Shown here in pieces: positions 6,528 through 14,160 of a stretch of 21,202 nucleotides of DNA. Source of the stretch: a virus; IMG/VR virus record IMGVR_UViG_3300046028_006456, positions 1 through 21,202 of that record; one strand, 5' to 3'. The notes beneath the pieces were generated by a model. The model saw nothing but the letters and a program-made list of their open reading frames with translations. It made no database searches and was not told the DNA's origin. The position numbers were made by a program, and so were the translations under genes. The first letter of the stretch is position 1; each line of letters starts with the position of its first letter.

Positions 6528-8141
6528 ATGGCGTTTAAGTATAAGACGAAATTAGATAACATTTCTGTCGCTTGTCACAAAGTCGGCAGCAAAGATTTTC
6601 AAATTTCAAAAGCCTCTCTTGACGAGCTAAAAAAGCTCTCTCCAAATATTAACTTTGAAGATAATCCTGATTTATTAGGAGTGTCTTTTAACTTAGCTGT
6701 GCCAAATATGGTAAATCATAACGGCGACAGTATTTCAGGAGCTACTGCTGCTAAAATCGCCAAAAGATTTCTTAATAAATACTTAAACATCGAACATAAT
6801 AAGAAACGCGTTATTGGTCATATCACTAACTACGGATTTAATAGACTAAGTGATAATGTTCAAATGACAGAAGAAGAAGCGGGCAAAACATTAGAACCAT
6901 TTTACTTATCAGTTGCAGGAGTCATTTATAAAACAGTAGATTCATCTTTTACTTCGTTGATGATTCGCAATTCTGATCCTGCTGATTCGTTCAGAAACTC
7001 AATTTCGGCAAGTTGGGAGATTGGTTTTAGTAATTATTATTTGGCTGTTGGAAGTGAGAATTTAAAAGAAGCCGACATCATTACTGATCCAGAAACCGTT
7101 GCAGAATACTCAAAATATTTAAAAAGCAAAGGCGGAAAAGGAAAACTCCAAGATGGAACAATGATTAACAGAGTTATTGTTGGAGAAATCTATCCGCTAG
7201 GAGGAGGGTTCACCACAAATCCAGCTGCACAAGTTAATGGTGTAGTAGCATTTGATTCTAAAGTTTCAGTTTCCTTGCAGGACTCGGAAAACGAAATTTC
7301 AGAAGAAGAACCACAAGATTTAGAGATGCAAGATTCATCAAAAGACTACCGTCATGAAGTGATGGCATTCTTGATGAATAAAAAATCAAATTCCATTTTA
7401 GAGATAAAAAATGTAAAAAATATAAACCATATGGACTTAGAAAAACTTATCACAGAACTCAAGAGCGCTCTTCTTGAGAAAAAATTCGGTGAAGAAGCTG
7501 TCGCTTCAATGACTAGCCAATTCACAGAAGCTATCAAACAAAAAGACACAGAATATCGCGATTCAATCGCTGCTGAAAAAAACGCTAAAGAACAAGCTCA
7601 GAAGCTTTACGAACAAACCGTCGCTTCTGTTGAAGAAATCAAAGCTTCTTTGGCCGCAGCTCAAGATGAGCTGAATAAAATTAAAGAACAAAAAACTCAA
7701 GAAGAAGCTTTTGCTCGCCTGAATAACCGCATGGCTGAACTTGACGCCTCTTACGAACTCTCCGACGAAGACCGCAAGGTTATCATGGGTGAAATTCAAA
7801 ATGTTGACTCCACAGAAGAAGCTTTCGCTTCTTACAAAGATAAATTTAGTGTTATGATGAAGCATAAGAACAAAGAAACAATCAAGGCTCAAGCCGCCGA
7901 AATGGAAAAGAAGATTTCGGAAATGGTTGAATCTCGTCTTAAAGAAGTCAGCAAAGCTTCTGTCACTGCCGTTGTTGAAACAAAGGTAGAAGACAAGAAA
8001 CCTGACATTACAGCCGCTCTCGAAAGCGCTGTTGCCACAAACACCGCGCCAGATAGTCAAACATCTGTCGAAATCAACTTCCGCGATAAGTTTGCACAAG
8101 CTTTTTCGCGTGAAAACATTAGCGTAAGCTATTCTAAATAA
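6528..8141 (+). CDS. Prohead protease fused to coiled-coil scaffold
   Basis: This 537-residue protein is built in two parts. Residues 1-245 resemble phage prohead (S78/U9-like) proteases: VNHNGDSISG at 62-71; NIEHNKKRVIGHI at 87-99, where H90 is the likely catalytic His; and SISASWEIGF at 158-167, which holds the likely catalytic Ser. Residues 250-300 are an acidic, low-complexity linker. Residues 302-480 are strongly helical and charged, with coiled-coil character as in scaffolds, followed by a linker and a conserved-looking tail at 518-537. The expected role is to guide capsid assembly, then digest the scaffold and mature the shell. The gene starts 3 nt after portal with no strong SD. Met302 (nt 7431) is a probable internal start giving free scaffold, as in lambda C/Nu3, and codon use changes there. 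Confidence 0.8.
   Translation: MAFKYKTKLDNISVACHKVGSKDFQISKASLDELKKLSPNINFEDNPDLLGVSFNLAVPNMVNHNGDSISGATAAKIAKRFLNKYLNIEHNKKRVIGHITNYGFNRLSDNVQMTEEEAGKTLEPFYLSVAGVIYKTVDSSFTSLMIRNSDPADSFRNSISASWEIGFSNYYLAVGSENLKEADIITDPETVAEYSKYLKSKGGKGKLQDGTMINRVIVGEIYPLGGGFTTNPAAQVNGVVAFDSKVSVSLQDSENEISEEEPQDLEMQDSSKDYRHEVMAFLMNKKSNSILEIKNVKNINHMDLEKLITELKSALLEKKFGEEAVASMTSQFTEAIKQKDTEYRDSIAAEKNAKEQAQKLYEQTVASVEEIKASLAAAQDELNKIKEQKTQEEAFARLNNRMAELDASYELSDEDRKVIMGEIQNVDSTEEAFASYKDKFSVMMKHKNKETIKAQAAEMEKKISEMVESRLKEVSKASVTAVVETKVEDKKPDITAALESAVATNTAPDSQTSVEINFRDKFAQAFSRENISVSYSK
7431..8141 (+). CDS. Probable internal in-frame scaffold product
   Basis: An in-frame ATG at 7431 begins MDLEKLITELKSALLEKK, the exact start of the helical scaffold part of the protease fusion, and would give 236 residues. 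It is preceded by an unusually A/T-rich stretch (about 7399-7430, including TATAAACC at 7421-7428) with no SD. Downstream of it, codon use moves toward C-ending codons (CGC, GCC, ATC, CTC) as in the capsid genes, whereas the protease half does not. Nested scaffold genes are well known (lambda Nu3 within C). A separate product is inferred, not shown. Confidence 0.45.
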   Translation: MDLEKLITELKSALLEKKFGEEAVASMTSQFTEAIKQKDTEYRDSIAAEKNAKEQAQKLYEQTVASVEEIKASLAAAQDELNKIKEQKTQEEAFARLNNRMAELDASYELSDEDRKVIMGEIQNVDSTEEAFASYKDKFSVMMKHKNKETIKAQAAEMEKKISEMVESRLKEVSKASVTAVVETKVEDKKPDITAALESAVATNTAPDSQTSVEINFRDKFAQAFSRENISVSYSK

Positions 8142-8150
8142 TAACAATCA

Positions 8151-8158
8151 AGTAAATA
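8151..8158 (+). promoter_or_regulatory. Candidate late promoter element upstream of decoration gene
   Basis: AGTAAATA lies 26 nt before the start at 8177, in a short AT-rich gap. It is a looser member of the TGTAAAT-like set. The SD AAGGAA follows at 8165-8170. Confidence 0.25.
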
Positions 8159-8176
8159 TATAATAAGGAAAACAAT

Positions 8177-8797
8177 ATGGCTATTCGTCTCTTACCATTC
8201 CGTCAACTCAACGAGTTTGACGTGGTCAATATGTACGCCCTTGTTGACGCTGCCGTTAACGAGAGCACAACAGGCGTTGGCAGCGGTGACGCAGGTGTTT
8301 TCGTTAAAGTTTCCGCAGGTAACTTTGACTTAGACCCAGTTTCATACGCTTCTGACTCATACCTCGGCAAAACCGATTATCCGCATATCGGTGCTGCCCA
8401 ATACCCAAAGGTTAACCTCAAGGTTACCCCCGCCGCCTCTGGCGATCTCACAAACTGCCTCGGACTCACCCTCCGTCAGACTGCTAAAACAGATGAAAAC
8501 GGCGAAAAGCTTCTCTACTACCGCCAAAAAGCGGAAGAGCTGATGGCTGTTCTCCCTGGTCAAGCTGTTCCAGTCGCTACTCGCGGTATCTTCTCGCTTG
8601 GCGCTAACGCCGTCGATGGTACTCTCACAGTTGGCTCTGGCTTCAAGCTTTCCGCCAATGGTGGTAAAGTTACAGGCTGCGCTCACAGTGACGCTGGCAA
8701 ACTCGGCCTTGTTCTCGGAACAGGCTCACGCACAACTCTTAACGGTGTTGCTGATCAATTCAACGGCAATTTCGCCGTCGTCGGTCTGCGTATGTAA
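8177..8797 (+). CDS. Probable capsid decoration / head stabilisation protein
   Basis: This is a 206-residue protein between protease/scaffold and major capsid protein, the usual place for a decoration (gpD-like) or head-stabilising protein. The sequence is rich in Gly, Ala, Val and Thr, with short beta-type segments and almost no long helices. The C-terminal half (about 130-206) looks like a small beta barrel: GIFSLGANAVDGTLTVGSGF followed by LGLVLGTGSRTTLNG. I do not recognise a precise family, so the role rests on context and composition. It has a good SD, AAGGAA, 7 nt from the ATG. It uses the same C-ending codon preference as the capsid gene, consistent with an abundant virion protein. 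It starts 35 nt after the scaffold stop and ends 34 nt before MCP. Confidence 0.6.
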   Translation: MAIRLLPFRQLNEFDVVNMYALVDAAVNESTTGVGSGDAGVFVKVSAGNFDLDPVSYASDSYLGKTDYPHIGAAQYPKVNLKVTPAASGDLTNCLGLTLRQTAKTDENGEKLLYYRQKAEELMAVLPGQAVPVATRGIFSLGANAVDGTLTVGSGFKLSANGGKVTGCAHSDAGKLGLVLGTGSRTTLNGVADQFNGNFAVVGLRM

Positions 8798-8831
8798 TTG
8801 AACAATAAAATATAAAAGGAAAAAATTTATA

Positions 8832-9971
8832 ATGAAAATCACATTAAAGCGCACACCAGAACAGATTGAGCTTATCAAAGCTATGGCCAGCCGCAACCGC
8901 ACCGTCGCTTATGACGCGCAAGTTGCTCTCGCCTCCTTCATCGGACCTGTACTTGCAGAAGTTATCAACAACGCTCCTACACTGAGCAACTTGTTCACAA
9001 CTCTGCCATTCAACGCCGATGACAATCCCAGCATCCCGCTCGACCTCTACTTCGACATCAATGACGAAGATTATATCACAGTATATTCTCAGTCCGTCGC
9101 TGGTGGTCTTCCAACCAATCAAGTTCTCCCAACCACATCCGAATTGAAAGTTGCTACTTACAGCCTCGACAGCGCTCTGTCGTTTGATCGTAAGTACGCC
9201 GCCAAACATCGTATGGACGTTGTAGCGAAAACCTTCACCCGCATGGCCCAAGAAGTTCTCTTAAAACAAGAACGCACTTCCGCCTCGCTGGTAATGGCCG
9301 CTCTCGCCGCCGCCACCACAAATAGCAAGCAACACGTTCAAAAAGCTAACCAAGCTGGTCGTTTCCTCTTGGCTGACTTGAACGAACTGCTCACCCTCGC
9401 AAAGCGTATCTCCACATCGTGGGCTAACGGTACTCCTGCTGGTGGCGCTCGCGCTGGTTTGACCGACATTCTGGTTTCCCCAGAAATCGTTGAGCAAATT
9501 CGTGCAATGGCTTATAACCCAATCAACACCGTTTCTGGTATCACCGCTTCTGGCGGCACAGCTTCTTCGGTCGGCATCGCTGCCACCGACGAAATGCGCT
9601 CCGCTATCTACGGCGCAAGTGGTATCCCAAGCTTCTACGGTGTTTCGATCTTGGAATTCGTTGAAATGGGCAAAGGCCAAAAGTTCAACACCATTTTCGA
9701 CACCGCTGCTGACGCCACAACCTTCACAAAGGCTGATGGTACAAGCTCTGGTGACTTCACTGGTTCCACACAAGAAATCATCGTTGGTATTGACCGCAGC
9801 CGCGAGTCTCTCCTTCGTGTTGTCGCTACCGATCCAGATTCCAACTCGGAATTCACGCTCGTTGCCGACGACCAATTCAGCATCCGCCAAAATAAGATCG
9901 GTTATTTCGGCTCGATGGAAGAAGGCCGCATGATTCTCGACAATCGCGCCCTCGTTGGCAAGATCGTCTAA
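8832..9971 (+). CDS. Major capsid protein (HK97 fold)
   Basis: This 379-residue protein has the size, position (after portal, protease/scaffold and decoration) and pattern of an HK97-fold major capsid protein. An N-terminal helical stretch is followed by a P-domain-like region, with DLNELLTLAKRISTSW as the long spine-like helix at about 182-197 and LTDILVSPEIVEQIRAMA after it. The next segments, GVSILEFVEMGKGQ and EIIVGIDRSRESLLRVV, are typical of the A-domain and the end of MCPs. The N-terminus (EQIELIKAMASRNRTVAYDAQVALA) has no obvious long delta-domain, consistent with a separate scaffold. AAGGA (8816-8820) lies 11 nt from the ATG. Codons are strongly C-ending, and GC is visibly higher than in terL or portal, as expected for the most abundant protein. 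The gene ends with a double stop (TAATAG) and then a strong terminator. Confidence 0.85.
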   Translation: MKITLKRTPEQIELIKAMASRNRTVAYDAQVALASFIGPVLAEVINNAPTLSNLFTTLPFNADDNPSIPLDLYFDINDEDYITVYSQSVAGGLPTNQVLPTTSELKVATYSLDSALSFDRKYAAKHRMDVVAKTFTRMAQEVLLKQERTSASLVMAALAAATTNSKQHVQKANQAGRFLLADLNELLTLAKRISTSWANGTPAGGARAGLTDILVSPEIVEQIRAMAYNPINTVSGITASGGTASSVGIAATDEMRSAIYGASGIPSFYGVSILEFVEMGKGQKFNTIFDTAADATTFTKADGTSSGDFTGSTQEIIVGIDRSRESLLRVVATDPDSNSEFTLVADDQFSIRQNKIGYFGSMEEGRMILDNRALVGKIV

Positions 9972-9990
9972 TAGAATAGTTCTTACGAAG

Positions 9991-10016
9991 CCCGCCTCGA
10001 AAGAGGCGGGTTTTTT
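9991..10016 (+). terminator. Rho-independent terminator after major capsid gene
   Basis: CCCGCCTC (9991-9998) pairs perfectly with GAGGCGGG (10003-10010) around a GAAA tetraloop, followed by six Ts (10011-10016). It lies 20 nt after the MCP stop and closes the head operon. It is the strongest terminator in the window. Confidence 0.95.
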
Positions 10017-10036
10017 ATTCTCTATATTCTAGAAAA

Positions 10037-10044
10037 GTGTAAAC
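10037..10044 (+). promoter_or_regulatory. Candidate late promoter element after the MCP terminator
   Basis: GTGTAAAC starts 21 nt after the terminator T-run and 26 nt before the ATG at 10063. A promoter is expected here because the terminator would otherwise silence the downstream genes. It is part of the recurring TGTAAAT-like set. Confidence 0.4.
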
Positions 10045-10062
10045 TGTAAGGTATCATCTAGT

Positions 10063-10458
10063 ATGGAAACATCAACTGGACAGTCTAAAGTTAAAGAAAA
10101 TCCGAGTCTTATGAGTGCTTTAAACAACATTCAAGATAAGAACTCTAAGGAGTATCGTGATAAAGTTCGTGAATTAGAAACTGCTTTAGGCGTTAAAGAA
10201 GTAAATATTTTTGGTACAGCAAATCGCTCTATCTTTGAAGAAAATTTAAATGAGATGAATGAGATGCAAATGCAAGCGTTGGCGCGTCGTCTTTATATTG
10301 ATCAGTCTGGTAGCAAGCCTATGTTAAAGAAGCGTCTAATGAAGCAGTTTGACACACAAAACGTTCAGAGTCGCGGTTATTTTTCTCCACAACCTAAACA
10401 AAAAGAGCTATTTTCTGAAAAACAGAAGATCGCTATGAATAAAATCTTAAATGGCTAA
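10063..10458 (+). CDS. Small helical protein with SAP/HeH-like motif
   Basis: This 131-residue protein is mostly helical and charged. Residues about 62-96 (LNEMNEMQMQALARRL, then GSKPMLKKRLMKQF) have the helix-extended loop-helix pattern of SAP, HeH and Rho-N modules: a short helix with Leu spacing, a turn with Gly-Ser-Lys, then a basic helix. Such modules bind nucleic acid or sit at the ends of phage head and connector proteins. The C-terminal tail is basic with many Gln and Lys. The location between MCP and an equally small gene suggests a head-completion, connector or DNA-end role, but no family is recognised. A weak SD-like AAGGT lies at 10048-10052. The gene overlaps the next one by 8 nt, so translation is probably coupled. 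Confidence 0.65.
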   Translation: METSTGQSKVKENPSLMSALNNIQDKNSKEYRDKVRELETALGVKEVNIFGTANRSIFEENLNEMNEMQMQALARRLYIDQSGSKPMLKKRLMKQFDTQNVQSRGYFSPQPKQKELFSEKQKIAMNKILNG

Positions 10459-10939
10459 TATCGAACAAGTAGCAAGCGGTATATTCTTCTACGAATTTGA
10501 TGCGGATACAGCGGAAGCTAATATCAGTATCATTTCTGGTTGGATTACCGCAAACTTAGGTGAAATCAACAACTTGATTTTTACTAATTTCACAGGTGAA
10601 GACGCTAGTCTTGGAAAAGAAGAACAAGATATTCTCAAGCATCTTTATATGGCGAGCTACTACAAAAAGAAGTCGAGAAACGTTATTAAATCTATTGGTT
10701 CTTCCTCTGGAAACGGAATCTTGTCTTTGAAAGACGAAGACAATACAATTGTATTTGTTAATACAAACGAAGTGAGCAAACAGTTCCATTCTTTATCAAA
10801 AAGTCATATGGAAGAAGTTAATAAACTTGTTTACGCTTATAACTCTTATCAAGCAAGACCAACTCAAGTTGTGAATAAGAGTATGTTTAATGATGTTATG
10901 GGTTTGGTTGCTACTGGTACAGGTTTCATCATCTACTAA
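10451..10939 (+). CDS. Hypothetical protein, possible head-tail connector
   Basis: This 162-residue protein is not recognised. It overlaps the preceding gene by 8 nt and is followed 22 nt later by a terminator, so the two genes form a small transcription unit after MCP. The first 90 residues are mainly helical (EANISIISGWITANLGEINNLI, then KEEQDILKHLYMASYYKKKSRNVI). The pattern of three or four helices with a YYKKK segment resembles small gp6-type head-tail connector (adaptor) proteins, which also sit near MCP genes. The C-terminal half is mixed, with a helix HMEEVNKLVYAYNSYQ and a hydrophobic end. The connector suggestion rests on position and helix pattern only; a tail-completion or unrelated small protein is equally possible. 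Confidence 0.6.
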   Translation: MANIEQVASGIFFYEFDADTAEANISIISGWITANLGEINNLIFTNFTGEDASLGKEEQDILKHLYMASYYKKKSRNVIKSIGSSSGNGILSLKDEDNTIVFVNTNEVSKQFHSLSKSHMEEVNKLVYAYNSYQARPTQVVNKSMFNDVMGLVATGTGFIIY

Positions 10940-10961
10940 AGTCTAGTTTTAATTAAAATTC

Positions 10962-10990
10962 AAAAGCGCACCCTTAAAAGTGCGCTTTTT
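10962..10990 (+). terminator. Rho-independent terminator
   Basis: AAAAGCGCAC (10962-10971) pairs with GTGCGCTTTT (10980-10989) around an 8-nt loop. It ends in a T-run (10986-10990), and the A-rich 5' arm makes it potentially active on both strands. It ends the two-gene unit after MCP. Confidence 0.9.
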
Positions 10991-10998
10991 GTGTAAAT
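10991..10998 (+). promoter_or_regulatory. Candidate late promoter element directly after terminator
   Basis: GTGTAAAT starts on the base right after the terminator T-run and 28 nt before the ATG at 11019. It is one of the two best matches to the recurring motif, and its placement suggests a new transcription unit for the fibre genes. Confidence 0.4.
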
Positions 10999-11018
10999 TT
11001 AAATGAAAGCTTCTAACA

Positions 11019-11360
11019 ATGTCTGCTTCTACTTATAACATTTCCATAGAAACAAATACAGATTATTCTGTTAGTCTTATACTTAAAGATGCTGGAGGCG
11101 TAGCAATCAATCTTACTTCTGCAACAATTGATGCAGAAATAAAACAGAATTATTATTCGCCAACACTTGTTGCTTTTACAGTAACGAAAACAAATCCTAG
11201 TATTGGATCAATCAAACTCGCTTTAACTGCTGCGCAAACTGCGGCATTACATCCGGGCGATTTGCAGTATGATGTTTTAGTAAAATTTGATAATGGTACA
11301 TTTCAAAAAATATTAAAAGGAGTTATTTCGGTAACATCAGGCATAACATCACTATCATAA
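11019..11360 (+). CDS. Small beta-rich virion-type protein
   Basis: This 113-residue protein looks all-beta. It begins with a strand-rich NISIETNTDYSVSLIL, followed by KDAGGVAINLTSATIDAEIKQ and alternating hydrophobic strands up to YDVLVKFDNGTFQKILKGVISV. The pattern (an Ig-like or BppU-N-like sandwich, with INLTSAT and an LxxGDLQYDVLV turn) recalls small baseplate- or fibre-associated proteins found beside phage adhesins. It is the first gene after the second terminator and is separated from the next gene by one base, so the two are probably translated together. GAAAG 11 nt before the ATG is a weak SD. It may be a fibre adaptor or baseplate-edge protein; this is inference from fold type and location. 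Confidence 0.6.
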   Translation: MSASTYNISIETNTDYSVSLILKDAGGVAINLTSATIDAEIKQNYYSPTLVAFTVTKTNPSIGSIKLALTAAQTAALHPGDLQYDVLVKFDNGTFQKILKGVISVTSGITSLS

Positions 11361-11361
11361 A

Positions 11362-12051
11362 ATGTCCGAAGTAGTTGAAATTATTATATCTGGTAATGAT
11401 GATGGGCCGATTCAAATTATTGAAGCGGATCAGTTCAACCATAACTCGCTTCCTGACTTACAAGGAGGAACTGGTGGTCAATATTATCACTTAACAAGTG
11501 GTCAATACAATTTCGTTACTGGAATTTTCGCAGATCAGATTGATCCTACTCATGACGTATTCTTTGAAAAGAATGTCTCTGTCTCAGGCACACTTCTTCT
11601 TGGCAGTGGGACAGACAATTCATTAAGCGGAATTCGTACAGCTGCTGACGGTAGCTTTTCTCAAGCTGGTGACGCTCAATATTCGGAGTTTATTTTAAAA
11701 AGAGAAACAACAACAACTGGAACTTATGAGTTGTCGTTTCCAAATCAAATCAAGAAGTTAACTTTACCTAATAACACTTCATGGTTCTTTAAAGTGAGAG
11801 TTATCGGAAGATCAACTGCTGGTTTAACATCAACGTTTAATGCAGAAGGTACAATTAAAAAAGGTATAAGCGCAGGATTCACAGAAATTGTTGGAGGAAC
11901 AATTGTGAACGGGGTAACTGATGAGTTGGCAGTTGGCGGAATCTTAATCGACGCTGATACAACTTACGGATACCTCAAAATCAGCGTTTTGGGGTTAACA
12001 GCAACTACAATTCACTGGGTCGCATTTCTAGATTTAATACAAGTAAAATAA
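11362..12051 (+). CDS. Short tail-fibre-like structural protein
   Basis: This 229-residue protein has an N-terminal segment at 27-52 (HNSLPDLQGGTGGQYYHLTSGQ) that matches the H-N-x-L-x-x-LQGGTxGxYYHLT motif common in phage tail and fibre proteins. A short beta-repeat part follows (VSVSGTLLLGSGTDNSLSG). The C-terminal domain at about 103-229 is a beta sandwich (LTLPNNTSWFFKVRVIGRSTAG, ending TTIHWVAFLDLIQVK) that appears related to the C-terminus of the next gene's product (12095-14125). It probably forms a small trimeric appendage or cap at the baseplate. The start is one base after the previous stop, with no independent SD. The family of the C-terminal domain is recognised as recurrent in phage fibres but has no name I can assert. 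Confidence 0.7.
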   Translation: MSEVVEIIISGNDDGPIQIIEADQFNHNSLPDLQGGTGGQYYHLTSGQYNFVTGIFADQIDPTHDVFFEKNVSVSGTLLLGSGTDNSLSGIRTAADGSFSQAGDAQYSEFILKRETTTTGTYELSFPNQIKKLTLPNNTSWFFKVRVIGRSTAGLTSTFNAEGTIKKGISAGFTEIVGGTIVNGVTDELAVGGILIDADTTYGYLKISVLGLTATTIHWVAFLDLIQVK

Positions 12052-12061
12052 CAACAAAATC

Positions 12062-12069
12062 GTGTAAAT
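12062..12069 (+). promoter_or_regulatory. Candidate late promoter element upstream of first long fibre
   Basis: GTGTAAAT lies 33 nt before the ATG at 12095, followed by a GGAG SD (12081-12084). It is identical over 8 nt to the element at 10991-10998. No terminator precedes it. Confidence 0.35.
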
Positions 12070-12094
12070 AATTCAACAACGGAGAATTTAAAAA

Positions 12095-14125
12095 ATGGCT
12101 ATCTACTATACAGGCTCACTGGTCGGCAATCAAATCAACTTTACAACAGGCTCTGCGTCGATTGTTGCCGCTGACCTCAAACAGTACGTTATCGACCAGA
12201 CAGTTTCTGGTGGACAAACTGGTTTAACCCCAAGCACAAAGGCTACATTCGACTTTACCACTGGTGTTTCTGGCTACTTTAGCGGCCAAGACTACAACCT
12301 AAGAGTCGCTACAGGAGTTATCTCCAATTTCACTGGTACTCTTGGCACTTCTGCTTTCCGCGATATCTCTGAAACTGTCGCAGAAAATGGCACAGGTGTT
12401 TCAACATCTGATTCTGTATGGGATTTCGGCACAGGCTTGTCTGGCTACCTCTCTATCAACGCTGGTAATCTTTACCAAGTTAATGCTTCTAGCCCAACTG
12501 CTAATACAGCTAATATCAATTTAACTGGTCGTGTTAGCGGTCAAGTTTTCAATGATTTTGTTCAAGTAGTTGCTGGAACTGGTCTTGAACTTTCTGTTGC
12601 TACTGATGCAATCACAATTTCTCACAAAGATACTTCTAGCGTAGCTGATGTTACTGTTGCCGCTGCTGCTGGTTCTGCTATTACTGGTGTTGTATTCACT
12701 TTTGACCCATTTGGCCACGTTCTCTCCGCTACTGGTCAAACCGCAGTTATCGTTCGTGATCAAATCGCTAGCGGCGTAACAACAACTGCTCCAAGCGAAG
12801 GTTCTGTTCATACCTTGTCTGGTATGCTGAGAACTTTAATCAATGAATCTTACGCTAGAGATCTTGACAGCGTAACAAGCAGCGGAAATTCTACCACAAA
12901 CGGAATTACAGTTGGCGATCTTACTGCAAATGGTAATGTAATTCTTGGTAGTGATGCTTCTGATACATTAACAGTTAAAGCTGGTCCAGTTGTTTTCCTA
13001 AACTCTGTTCAAAGCTCTGACGCTGTTGTTTTCGGTCCAAACGACGCGACAAAAGTTTCGGCTTATAAATCCGACACAAATCTTTTAAGACTTGATGGTA
13101 GTTTAGTCATTACTGGCAACTTAACTGTTAGCGGTACTACAACCTACATCAACACAACCGAAACAAACATCGGTGATGCGACAATTACTCTTAACGCTGA
13201 CTTTACTGGAGCAGTACCAACTGAAAACGCTGGTATTGAAATTGAACGCGGTACAGAAGCAAACACAGCTCTCCGCTGGAACGAAGGTCTTGATCGCTGG
13301 CAGTTCACAAACGATGGTACGACATACTACAATATGCCGATCACATCGGAATTCACCATGTACGACCTCGCAGTCGCTGCTGGTGGAACAAACGACGCAA
13401 TCATTCGTATCACAGGTTCTAATGGCGACGTAAATGACATTACTGTTAGCGGTTCTAGCGGTATTCTCGTTACTGATAACGGTTCAAATCTTATTGTTGT
13501 TTCGCACGAAGATACTTCTTCTGCTGTCAACACAGTTAGCACAAATACCCAAGGCGTCGTAATCCAAAGCTTCACTGGTTTGGTTGATACATACGGTCAC
13601 ATTACTGGTCTTGGTCTTCAAACAACTGACCTCGACGTTCTTTATCCTCGTACTGGTCAAGTAACACTTGATTACATCACCACAAACGGTTCTGGCACAG
13701 CTAACGACCTTGTTATCGGCGGTATTACAGTTTCAGGTTCTGCTCAAGCTAAGTCTGATCACTTTGCAGTTTACTGCACAACCACAGGTGACGCAACTAC
13801 AGAAATGTTCTTAAACGGAACATCTGGACGAGTCACTATCGCAAATAATTCTGCCGCTTCTTTCAAAGGAACAATCACAGCGTTCGATACAACAAACGCC
13901 AAAGCCGCTTCTTGGTCTTATGATTGCTTGGTTGCTAACAAAGCTGGTAATACAGCTCTTGTCGCTAACGCTATCGTCACAAAGTTCGCTTCTGAAAGCA
14001 ACGCTCCTTGGGAAGTGTTCGTTGATGGCGACAATACAACAGATTCTCTAAAGCTCCAAGTTAAAGGCGAAGCCGCCGCTACAATCAAATGGACTGCTAG
14101 CGTAATTAGCGCTGTCGTTTCATAA
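12095..14125 (+). CDS. Long tail fibre / structural protein 1
   Basis: This is a 676-residue beta-rich fibre. The first 16 residues carry M-x2-YY-x-G...Q-[IV]-[ND]-F, shared with the next two long fibres. Residues 50-120 hold a repeated FDFTTGVSGYFS / WDFGTGLSGYLS unit. Two copies of a 60-residue module (about 154-220 and 449-512) share SHKDTSS / SHEDTSS and FGHVLSATGQT / YGHITGLGLQT. Residues 340-415 contain the common phage fibre segment VSGTTTYINTTETNIGDATITLNADFTGAVPTENAGIEIERG with a RWNEGLDRWQF follow-up. The C-terminal part (about 550-676) matches the C-terminal domain of the preceding gene's product. It is probably a trimeric fibre or structural element of the adhesion apparatus. The SD GGAG lies 10 nt before the ATG. 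C-ending codons are frequent in parts, suggesting good expression. Confidence 0.8.
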   Translation: MAIYYTGSLVGNQINFTTGSASIVAADLKQYVIDQTVSGGQTGLTPSTKATFDFTTGVSGYFSGQDYNLRVATGVISNFTGTLGTSAFRDISETVAENGTGVSTSDSVWDFGTGLSGYLSINAGNLYQVNASSPTANTANINLTGRVSGQVFNDFVQVVAGTGLELSVATDAITISHKDTSSVADVTVAAAAGSAITGVVFTFDPFGHVLSATGQTAVIVRDQIASGVTTTAPSEGSVHTLSGMLRTLINESYARDLDSVTSSGNSTTNGITVGDLTANGNVILGSDASDTLTVKAGPVVFLNSVQSSDAVVFGPNDATKVSAYKSDTNLLRLDGSLVITGNLTVSGTTTYINTTETNIGDATITLNADFTGAVPTENAGIEIERGTEANTALRWNEGLDRWQFTNDGTTYYNMPITSEFTMYDLAVAAGGTNDAIIRITGSNGDVNDITVSGSSGILVTDNGSNLIVVSHEDTSSAVNTVSTNTQGVVIQSFTGLVDTYGHITGLGLQTTDLDVLYPRTGQVTLDYITTNGSGTANDLVIGGITVSGSAQAKSDHFAVYCTTTGDATTEMFLNGTSGRVTIANNSAASFKGTITAFDTTNAKAASWSYDCLVANKAGNTALVANAIVTKFASESNAPWEVFVDGDNTTDSLKLQVKGEAAATIKWTASVISAVVS

Positions 14126-14160
14126 GTGGGCGATGAATTTTGAAATTAACATAAAGCAAT

